Of a stretch of 7,327 bases of DNA, positions 1-5,234 are shown piece after piece. How positions within the stretch are numbered: position 1 is the first letter of the stretch; each line of letters starts with the position of its first letter. Origin of the DNA: Candidatus Woesearchaeota archaeon (GTDB lineage Archaea > Nanobdellota > Nanobdellia > Woesearchaeales > UBA10200); contig JACPBN010000055.1 in the NCBI GenBank assembly GCA_016180275.1, positions 1 through 7,327 on the forward strand. The letters are read 5' to 3'. The notes under the pieces were generated by a model that searched no databases, was not told the origin of the DNA, and saw only the letters and a list, made by a program, of their open reading frames with translations. Position numbers and translations under genes: made by a program.

Positions 1-102
1 TTTGAAAGACATGGTTTAAAACAAGAACAAGTTATTCATTTAGGCATAGACCAGCCAACAGTGCCAGAATACCATACTTTGCATATTCTGAGAAAAAACT
101 AA
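1..102 (+). CDS. C-terminal end of an unidentified protein (partial)
   Basis: The first frame is open from the window edge for 33 codons and stops at TAA 100-102. The tail contains HLGIDQPTVPEYHTLHI followed by a basic LRKN end. I do not recognise the family. A hydrophobic strand followed by a basic end resembles the last beta strand of many class I SAM-dependent methyltransferases, but that is only a guess from the shape. A real gene is favoured because its stop interlocks with the enolase stop on the other strand: the four bases CTAA at 99-102 carry TAA on plus and TAG on minus. That is a common layout for convergent genes in compact genomes. Thirty-three open codons alone would be weak evidence in AT-rich DNA. 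Confidence 0.55.
   Translation, partial: FERHGLKQEQVIHLGIDQPTVPEYHTLHILRKN
93..98 (-). terminator. Poly-T tract directly after the enolase stop
   Basis: Read on the minus strand, six T residues follow the enolase TAG immediately and no hairpin precedes them. Archaeal RNA polymerases commonly terminate at U-rich tracts, so this is a plausible 3' end for the enolase mRNA. The same bases encode Lys-Asn at the end of the convergent plus-strand gene, so the run may simply be coding sequence. Confidence 0.3.
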
Positions 103-1433
103 TTAAACACTTTCGAATACACCGCCTTATCCCCAAGCTCTTCCTCAATCCTCAGCAGCTGGTTGTATTTTGCCAGTCTCTCTCCTCTGCAAGGAGCGCC
201 AGATTTAATCTCTCCACATCCAAGCCCAACAGCTAAATCTGCGATAAAGCTGTCCTCTGTCTCCCCGCTTCTATGGCTCACCATCACATTCCACTTATTG
301 TCCATGGAAAGTTTTGCCGCAGCCAATGACTCTGTTATTGTGCCTATCTGGTTTACTTTCAGCAATAGCGCATTGCAAGCTTTTGCAGCGATTGCTTTCT
401 TGATCCTGCGAACATTTGTAACAAGCAGATCATCTCCCACTATCTGCACACTTCTTCCATTTTTGCTATTTCTTCCGATACTCTTTGTCAATTCAGCATA
501 GTTTGCAAAATCTTCCTGGTCAAACGGATCTTCAATGCTCACAAGATTATATCTCTCTGCAAAATCAGTATAAAGATCGATCAATCTCTCTGAACTAAGG
601 TCTTTTTCATCAACTCTATAGATAAGCTGTTTCTCATCATAAAACTCGCTTGCTGCGCAATCTAAAGCTATTCTAATCTGCTTTCCATAACCTAATTTAT
701 CTATTGCGCTCTGCACTAATTTAAGTGGCTCTTCAACATTGTTTAATGGCGGTGCAAATCCCCCTTCATCTCCAACATTAACTGCATTTTTACCGTATTT
801 TATTTTTATAATTTCTTTTAGTGTATGGTATACTTCACACCCCAATTGCATTGCTTCTGCAAAACTTCTCGCTGCTACAGGTGCAATCATATATTCCTGG
901 ATAGCAAGAGAATTTCCTGCATGCTTGCCTCCATTAATTACATTCATAAAAGGCACCGGCAGAATGAATTTATTATTTCTTTTATCCTTATTATTTTTAT
1001 CTCCTTTTTCAGAGAACAATGTATTGATATAATCATATAACTGCAGATTTTTGCTTCCTGCTCCTGCCTTTGTGACTGCCATTGAAACTCCAAGTATTGC
1101 ATTCGCTCCAAGTTTTGATTTGTTTTCAGTGCCATCCAGCTTTAACATTAATTCATCAATATCTTTTTGTTTTTCAGGGTTTAGCCCAACAACCTTTTTT
1201 GCAATAATAGTATTTGCATTATCAACTGCTTTTAGAACGCCTTTTCCGAGAAATCTTTTTTCACCATCCCTTAATTCAAGCGCTTCATGTATTCCTGTGC
1301 TTGCGCCGCTTGGCACAATTGCTCTGTAAATTCCACTGCTTATTTTGCCTTCAACCTTAACATCAACTTCAACAGTAGGATTTCCTCTAGAATCTAGGAC
1401 TTCTCTTGCTTTAACGGCTTTGATTTTTGACAT
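99..1433 (-). CDS. eno: Enolase (phosphopyruvate hydratase)
   Basis: Enolase interconverts 2-phosphoglycerate and phosphoenolpyruvate in cytoplasmic glycolysis and gluconeogenesis. The 444-residue protein is complete. The N-terminal domain holds the DSRGNPTVEV motif (14-23) and the SGASTG lid loop (42-47). The barrel has H171 and E180 in the GKHAGN...QEYM stretch, E223 in GDEGGFAP, Mg ligands D258, E301 (SIEDPF) and D334 (GDD), catalytic base K359 in LLLKVNQIGT, the SHRSGET loop (386-392) and K410 in EIKSGAP. All key residues are therefore present. The ATG at 1433 is supported by the Shine-Dalgarno-like GAGGG at 1440-1444, six bases away, and a TATA box lies further upstream. Two loops are longer than in typical enolases: a Lys/Asn/Asp-rich insertion at about residues 141-156, and a shorter Asn/Ser/Gly one at about 320-328. 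Neither touches the active site. The gene appears monocistronic. Confidence 0.98.
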   Translation of the reverse strand: MSKIKAVKAREVLDSRGNPTVEVDVKVEGKISSGIYRAIVPSGASTGIHEALELRDGEKRFLGKGVLKAVDNANTIIAKKVVGLNPEKQKDIDELMLKLDGTENKSKLGANAILGVSMAVTKAGAGSKNLQLYDYINTLFSEKGDKNNKDKRNNKFILPVPFMNVINGGKHAGNSLAIQEYMIAPVAARSFAEAMQLGCEVYHTLKEIIKIKYGKNAVNVGDEGGFAPPLNNVEEPLKLVQSAIDKLGYGKQIRIALDCAASEFYDEKQLIYRVDEKDLSSERLIDLYTDFAERYNLVSIEDPFDQEDFANYAELTKSIGRNSKNGRSVQIVGDDLLVTNVRRIKKAIAAKACNALLLKVNQIGTITESLAAAKLSMDNKWNVMVSHRSGETEDSFIADLAVGLGCGEIKSGAPCRGERLAKYNQLLRIEEELGDKAVYSKVFN

Positions 1434-1480
1434 CTAAAACCCTCTTTGATGCAACCATTTACAAAGTGTGATACTAATTT

Positions 1481-1490
1481 TAATATAAAT
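1481..1490 (-). promoter_or_regulatory. TATA box for enolase
   Basis: The minus strand reads ATTTATATTA here, close to the archaeal TATA consensus. A start about 25 nt downstream would fall near 1460 and give a leader of roughly 26 nt containing the GAGGG ribosome-binding site. It lies in the 82-bp gap after the PAC2 gene, so enolase need not depend on readthrough. Confidence 0.6.
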
Positions 1491-1515
1491 ATGTACCTAT
1501 CAATTTTACAATAAT

Positions 1516-2325
1516 TTATCCAATATAACTGGTCTGGCTGCTTGTCTTTTCCTGAACTTTGCGCAGCGCAGCTTCCTTTGATATCTTACCTAATTCACCA
1601 GAACGTTTGGACATTTCATTCTCCATCTCATCAATCTCTTTATCAAGCTTCTCTACCTTGAGATTTAAGTCAAGTTTCTTGTTAAGTATATATAAAATCT
1701 CTTTTGCGCCTTTGATGCCCAAATACATTGGATGCCCGAATGTTTCTGCCAGTAAAGCGATTGCAGGAATCTTTCTCCTCTCAGCTAATCCCAATAATAA
1801 TCCAGATACCCCTACAATTGGCCCAACTACCCTATACAATTTGTCATTCAGTTCTACTCCTGCTTTATACCTGTTGATTATCTCCTGATTATTTCCAGTG
1901 CAATAAACTTTTGGTTTCTTAGGAATTGTTTGCAATCCTATGCCGCCAAGGGTAATGACTTCTTTGCCAGAATATTCTTCCAATATCTCCAACATTTTGT
2001 CAGAAAACTCATAGCTGCTTACTTCATCAATTGGCTGAACATCTCCTGCTAACAATAATAAATCTTTTCCATTGCTCATTTTTTTATAATAAATCTCAAT
2101 CATTGGCAGCTCAACTAAATTCTTTTCATTAACAAATACACTGTGCGGAAAAGTATAAGAAAATACATCATACAATTTCTTTGCTTTAAGCTCTTCAATG
2201 ATAAAGTCTACTGCTACTTTGCCGACATTCCCAATGCCTGGCAGCCCTTCAATTAGTATTGGATTGTTCAGCTTTGGCTTTTTCTCAAGCAGTGTTATCT
2301 TCCAGGAACAGTTCATAACAATCAT
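1516..2325 (-). CDS. PAC2 family protein (proteasome assembly chaperone-like)
   Basis: This 269-residue protein belongs to the archaeal PAC2 superfamily (COG2047-like), related to eukaryotic proteasome assembly chaperones Pba1/PAC1 and PAC2. The signature is the Gly-rich EGLPGIGNVGK near the N-terminus (26-36). It is followed by LLLLAGDVQP (89-98), GGIGLQ (127-132), GPIVGVSGLLLGLAE (168-182) and AETFGHP (193-199). Residues 222-262 are highly charged and probably form a long helix or coiled coil. The protein ends in SYIG; a canonical HbYX proteasome-docking tail would have Tyr second from last, so that motif is not present in standard form. The gene lies 57 nt downstream of nop10, a pairing common in archaea, which supports co-transcription. 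The start is either ATG 2325 or the in-frame ATG at 2316, and no ribosome-binding site clearly separates them. The molecular function in archaea is not settled for all members. Confidence 0.9.
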   Translation of the reverse strand: MIVMNCSWKITLLEKKPKLNNPILIEGLPGIGNVGKVAVDFIIEELKAKKLYDVFSYTFPHSVFVNEKNLVELPMIEIYYKKMSNGKDLLLLAGDVQPIDEVSSYEFSDKMLEILEEYSGKEVITLGGIGLQTIPKKPKVYCTGNNQEIINRYKAGVELNDKLYRVVGPIVGVSGLLLGLAERRKIPAIALLAETFGHPMYLGIKGAKEILYILNKKLDLNLKVEKLDKEIDEMENEMSKRSGELGKISKEAALRKVQEKTSSQTSYIG

Positions 2326-2382
2326 CTCTTATTATGTTATTCAATTTTTAATCCTATCTGCTGCAATACTCTAATTCTATAA

Positions 2383-2562
2383 TTATAATAATCCTTTACT
2401 TACTAATTCATCATGCTTAACCTTTCTTCTATACTCTCCGTACTTATCCTCTGGAGAAAATTTTGGGGGTTTTGGAGATATAGCTTTGCTGCCGCAGATG
2501 CATAACTCTCTCATAGTATATTTTCCACAACCAGTACATTTTAGTATTTGGTTTTTTGCCAT
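2383..2562 (-). CDS. nop10: Ribosome biogenesis protein Nop10
   Basis: This is a 59-residue protein. Nop10 is a core subunit of the H/ACA ribonucleoprotein, where it binds the pseudouridine synthase Cbf5 and helps position guide RNA for rRNA pseudouridylation. The N-terminal half has the zinc-ribbon pattern: C9 and C12 (CTGC) and C21 and C23 (CIC). The second pair is spaced CxC here, whereas most archaeal Nop10 proteins have CxxC; all four Cys remain. The C-terminal half has the family block PPKFSPEDKYGEYRR (32-46), which contacts Cbf5. The ATG at 2562 is the only sensible start. A TATA box at 2615-2622 predicts a leader of about 30 nt. PAC2 follows, as in many archaea. The translation initiation factor aIF2-alpha that usually precedes nop10 is not found upstream here. 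Confidence 0.95.
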   Translation of the reverse strand: MAKNQILKCTGCGKYTMRELCICGSKAISPKPPKFSPEDKYGEYRRKVKHDELVSKGLL

Positions 2563-2614
2563 TTTTATTCTCTATAATCCCCCTAGTATTCTTTTGCTAG
2601 AAAAAGAGACACTG

Positions 2615-2622
2615 TATATAAA
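2615..2622 (-). promoter_or_regulatory. TATA box for nop10-PAC2
   Basis: The minus strand reads TTTATATA, preceded by GCAAATA, which resembles a purine/A-rich BRE. Its centre is about 57 bases upstream of the nop10 ATG, predicting a start near 2592. The complement TATATAAA is also an acceptable TATA box on the plus strand, so the site could in principle drive transcription in both directions. The BRE-like flank favours the minus direction. Confidence 0.55.
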
Positions 2623-2653
2623 TATTTGCAAAATCTTTCCTTTCTTCTCTGGA

Positions 2654-2809
2654 ACAGGAATAAGATATCTTCTCTTATTAGCCTCGGGATAATCTATAAG
2701 TTCTGCTATGCAGAAGCCCCTGTCAAAAACCGTAAATATTATGCTTTTGAATAATGTTTTGCAATATTCAAGCAGCATGAATGCAAGCGTTCATTATTTT
2801 TTGATTTTT
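2654..2809 (+). ncRNA. Candidate structured non-coding RNA (unrecognised)
   Basis: The 317-base gap 2563-2879 has no convincing protein gene but holds a run of inverted repeats. ACAGG (2654-2658) pairs with CCTGT (2719-2723) and encloses two hairpins: AATAAGA/TCTTATT (2659-2665 with 2673-2679) and TTCTGC/GCAGAA (2701-2706 with 2710-2715). After these comes a 10-bp stem with a 2-nt bulge (TGC..TTGAATA, 2742-2753, with TATTCAAGCA, 2765-2774). Last is a 7-bp stem ATGAATG/CGTTCAT (2777-2794) followed by T6 and T5 runs. The last stem contains a U-G pair only if read on plus; on minus it becomes an A-C mismatch. The T-tract also fits plus-strand termination. I cannot match it to a known class: there are no box C/D motifs, no tRNA T-loop and no RNase P core. 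Chance repeats in AT-rich DNA remain possible, and no energy calculation was made. Confidence 0.3.
2777..2809 (+). terminator. Hairpin plus T-tract (intrinsic-type terminator, plus strand)
   Basis: ATGAATG pairs with CGTTCAT around a CAAG loop (one U-G pair). The stem is followed by T6 (2797-2802) and T5 (2805-2809). No plus-strand protein gene ends here, so it either terminates the candidate RNA just upstream or is a chance structure. It lies before the 3' end of the convergent minus-strand gene at 2880, so it would keep plus transcripts out of that gene. Confidence 0.4.
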
Positions 2810-2879
2810 CTCTAAACTTAGAAGTAGCCATTTTCTAATCGGAGATGCTGCTGGAAATGCATTGCTAATAAGCAGTTGC

Positions 2880-3203
2880 CTATTCTTTCACCACAATCTC
2901 ACTCGCAGCAACCTTCACCAGCTCAACATTTGGAAGAATATTCTCTTTCACAGGCTGCTTTGGGCCAAGGCATGCATGCCATACACCATTGACGTTTGCA
3001 ATCACCAAATCTTCGCCTTTTTCAACAGGCGTTAGAATAAATGTCTTTAGCTCATTTATTGCAAGCTCTTTTTTTTGCAGTTTAACTTTAAAAGTAAAAT
3101 ACGCTTCTTTCAATTTCTTAAACTCAGTGTAGACATTTGCAAATGTGACTATTTGCGCATTATTCCCGACTTTTGCTGTCAGCATGAAATATTTGTCTTG
3201 CAT
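2880..3203 (-). CDS. Hypothetical protein, 107 residues
   Basis: I do not recognise this protein. It is soluble, with no signal peptide or membrane segment. Alternating hydrophobic residues suggest mostly beta strands: FMLTAKV (6-12), AYFTFKVKL (34-42), DLVIANVNGVW (64-74) and a final ELVKVAASEIVV. A short Lys/Glu-rich helix probably lies at about 26-34. There is one Cys in the WHACLG stretch and no metal-binding or catalytic motif. ATG 3203 is preferred over the in-frame ATG at 3185 because a TATA box sits about 29 bases upstream, as expected for a leaderless or near-leaderless mRNA. Amino-acid composition and lack of stops look like a real gene. It follows cysS by 42 bp but seems independently transcribed, so a role in cysteine metabolism cannot be inferred from position alone. 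Confidence 0.75.
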   Translation of the reverse strand: MQDKYFMLTAKVGNNAQIVTFANVYTEFKKLKEAYFTFKVKLQKKELAINELKTFILTPVEKGEDLVIANVNGVWHACLGPKQPVKENILPNVELVKVAASEIVVKE

Positions 3204-3228
3204 AAGAATTATAATATAACTAATTAGG

Positions 3229-3235
3229 TTATAAA
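3229..3235 (-). promoter_or_regulatory. TATA box for the 107-residue protein
   Basis: The minus strand reads TTTATAA in the 42-bp gap after cysS. Its centre lies about 29 bases from the ATG at 3203, which places the predicted transcript start within a few bases of the start codon. No Shine-Dalgarno sequence is present, consistent with leaderless translation. Confidence 0.55.
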
Positions 3236-3245
3236 TGTTTCTTAA

Positions 3246-4655
3246 CTACGCCTTTCTAGACTTAACTCCAAGCGGTGTATCATCCAATAGAATGCCGCGA
3301 GCTTTCAATTCATCTCTTATCTTATCAGCAGTTTTAAAATCCTTTTTCTTTCTGGCATCTTCTCGCTGCTGGATTAATGCTTCAATTTCTTTATCTAATG
3401 ATTCTTTTTCTTTATCTAAAACTCCAAGCACTGCATCAAATTCTTTCATAGACATTACACATTTATCAGCATCCTCTGAACTCAAGTTCTGCTCCATCAT
3501 TAGTGTATTAATTTCTTTCATAAAATCAAATATTGCAGCTAATGCTCCTGAAGTATTAAGGTCATTGTCCATTTCTTTTTTAAAGTCTTGACTGACTTTC
3601 TTAATAAAAGAGAGAACTTTTTTATTATCACCTTTTGATTTTTTTGCATTTACAAACATTTCTAGCTTATCCAAGAACTCAAACATCCTGTCAACAGACT
3701 GCTGCGCTGCTTTCAGTCCGTCAAATGTAAAGTTAAGCGGCTGCCTGTAATTCGTAGACAATAAAAGATATCTTACTGCTTTCGGCGAATAACCCATTGC
3801 TAAAACATCTCTTAAAGTATAGAAATTATTAAAGCGCTTGGACATCTTTTTGCCTTCAACCATCATATACTCATTATGCAGCCAGTAATTGACAAACTTC
3901 TTGCCTGTTGCTCCTTCGCTCTGCGCAATTTCATTAGTGTGATGAGGGAAAATCAAGTCAATTCCGCCAGTATGGATGTCAAATGTATCTCCCAAATACT
4001 TGCTTGACATTGCACTGCATTCAATGTGCCAGCCTGGCCTGCCTTTGCCATACTCAGTTTCCCAGAACACATCTCCATCATTTGAATCCCAGGCTTTCCA
4101 CAGAGCAAAATCCTGTGCATTTTCTTTTTCATACTCATCTGCTTTAATTCTTGCTCCGGATTTTAATTCATCTGCTTTAAAGTGCAATCCTGCTAATTTT
4201 CCATAATTCTTGAATGTAGAGATCTTAAAGTAAATACTTCCATCTTGCACATAAGTATGGCCGTTCTTTTCTAATTTTTTTATAATCTCAATCATTTCTT
4301 TAATGTGCTCAGTTGCTTTTGGAAATACTTTTGCGTGCTTTATGTTAAGCACATCAATATCTTCAAAGAATGCTTTATTGTATCTTTCAGTGAATTCAAT
4401 CAGCCCAACCCCTTCTTTTTGTGAATCTCTTATAGTCTTGTCATCTACATCTGTCAAATTCATGACTTGAAATATGTCATATCCAGAATATTCAAGGTAT
4501 CTTCTAAGTATATCGCTGCATACATATGCCCTGAAGTTGCCGATGTGGGCGAAGTTATACGTCGTCGGTCCACAATTGTACATCTTAACTTTATTTTTCT
4601 CCAATGGCTTGAATTCCTCAAGCTTTCTTGTCAATGTGTTAAAGACTTTCAGCAT
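3246..4655 (-). CDS. cysS: Cysteinyl-tRNA synthetase
   Basis: CysS is a class I aminoacyl-tRNA synthetase that charges tRNA-Cys with cysteine using ATP. Numbered from the ATG at 4655 (469 residues, close to the usual length), the Rossmann core has the HIGN form of the HIGH motif (37-40) and KMSKR as the KMSKS loop (270-274). The zinc site that selects cysteine is intact: C28, C213 (WHIECSA), H238 and E242 (FPHHTNE). A helical anticodon-binding region follows, and the end (about 400-455) is the usual charged helix with KDFKTADKIRDEL. An in-frame GTG at 4661 would add two residues, but it lies against the AAGGTG ribosome-binding site, so ATG 4655 is better. The gene follows cysE by 9 nt. Its presence implies direct charging of cysteine; it does not exclude the SepRS/SepCysS route elsewhere in the genome. 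Confidence 0.97.
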   Translation of the reverse strand: MLKVFNTLTRKLEEFKPLEKNKVKMYNCGPTTYNFAHIGNFRAYVCSDILRRYLEYSGYDIFQVMNLTDVDDKTIRDSQKEGVGLIEFTERYNKAFFEDIDVLNIKHAKVFPKATEHIKEMIEIIKKLEKNGHTYVQDGSIYFKISTFKNYGKLAGLHFKADELKSGARIKADEYEKENAQDFALWKAWDSNDGDVFWETEYGKGRPGWHIECSAMSSKYLGDTFDIHTGGIDLIFPHHTNEIAQSEGATGKKFVNYWLHNEYMMVEGKKMSKRFNNFYTLRDVLAMGYSPKAVRYLLLSTNYRQPLNFTFDGLKAAQQSVDRMFEFLDKLEMFVNAKKSKGDNKKVLSFIKKVSQDFKKEMDNDLNTSGALAAIFDFMKEINTLMMEQNLSSEDADKCVMSMKEFDAVLGVLDKEKESLDKEIEALIQQREDARKKKDFKTADKIRDELKARGILLDDTPLGVKSRKA

Positions 4656-4660
4656 AATCA

Positions 4661-4666
4661 CACCTT
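4661..4666 (-). promoter_or_regulatory. Ribosome-binding site of cysS
   Basis: AAGGTG lies five bases before ATG 4655 and overlaps the cysE TAA stop. It rules against the alternative GTG at 4661, whose first base is part of this site, and points to translational coupling between cysE and cysS. Confidence 0.6.
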
Positions 4667-5234
4667 ACTCCTGCTTCCTCTTGCTTGGCTTTAACGGAAG
4701 TTCAACTTTCTTTTCGTCTAATTTAACAATTCTTCCAGGCACTCCGACAACTGTTGAGTTATCAGGTACATCATGATTTATTATAAATGTTTCTGCTCCG
4801 ATCTTGACATTATTGCCAACATATATTGGGCCTAATAAAGTTGCAGCTGTCCCAATTAATACATTATTGCCTATTGTAGGATGGCGTTTTCCTGAATGCT
4901 TTCCTGTGCCGCCTAGAGTTACATTATGGAACAAGACGCAATTTCTTCCGATCTCCGCAGTCTCTCCGATGACAATCCCATGCCCATGGTCTGCAAAAAA
5001 GCCTTTGCCTATCTTTGCTCCAGGATGGATTTCTATCAAAGTTATGAATTTCATGAATTCAGATATCAATCTTGGTATAAAAGGTACACCTAGCTTATAC
5101 AATGGATTAGAAATATATCTATGCACTACAATTGCTCTTAAGCATGGATATATCAAAACTTCCAAGCCATGCGCAGCTGGGTCATTTTTGTAGATTGCTT
5201 TTATGTCTTCGAACAAATTCTCAACCTCACTCAA
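4665..5234 (-). CDS. cysE: Serine O-acetyltransferase (short form)
   Basis: CysE makes O-acetylserine from L-serine and acetyl-CoA, the committed step of cysteine synthesis. The 189-residue protein has a short helical N-terminus with the DPAA motif (18-21), then a left-handed beta-helix built from hexapeptide repeats (about 66-170). Likely catalytic residues are E68 (an Asp in E. coli CysE), H83 in ADHGHGIVIGE and H118 in GKRHPTI, with the VTLGGTG turn between them. The protein is much shorter than E. coli CysE and resembles the EpsC-type short enzymes. It ends in a basic KPSKRKQE tail instead of the C-terminal Ile that docks into cysteine synthase in the classic complex. The annotated start is TTG 5234, overlapping the upstream stop as TTGA. 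TTG 5216 is a good alternative: GAGGT precedes it by seven bases, and it begins the protein at MFEDIK, as in short homologues. Confidence 0.93.
   Translation of the reverse strand: MSEVENLFEDIKAIYKNDPAAHGLEVLIYPCLRAIVVHRYISNPLYKLGVPFIPRLISEFMKFITLIEIHPGAKIGKGFFADHGHGIVIGETAEIGRNCVLFHNVTLGGTGKHSGKRHPTIGNNVLIGTAATLLGPIYVGNNVKIGAETFIINHDVPDNSTVVGVPGRIVKLDEKKVELPLKPSKRKQE

Noticed and set aside
163..501. Plus-strand open frame of 112 codons inside enolase
   Set aside because: It lies wholly antisense to a fully conserved enolase gene, shows no recognisable motif, and has the Ser/Phe/Leu-rich composition expected of a reverse-strand shadow.
739..1032. Plus-strand open frame with hydrophobic stretches resembling membrane segments
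   Set aside because: It is antisense to the enolase active-site region, and the hydrophobicity is a by-product of the complement of polar, A-rich codons.
2486..2692. Plus-strand 68-codon open frame antisense to nop10
   Set aside because: It overlaps the conserved Nop10 gene and its promoter and has no recognisable protein features.
2640..2740. Possible tRNA in the gap upstream of nop10
   Set aside because: No T-loop consensus, no acceptor stem with the right spacing and no anticodon arm could be found on either strand.
2572..2778. Minus-strand open frame of 68 codons upstream of nop10
   Set aside because: It runs through the nop10 TATA box and predicted transcript start, shows no family motif, and covers most of the inverted repeats. 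A real small gene is not fully excluded.
2739..2831. Minus-strand 30-codon frame beginning MATSKFREKS
   Set aside because: It is too short, has no ribosome-binding site or promoter at the right spacing, and overlaps the candidate terminator hairpin.
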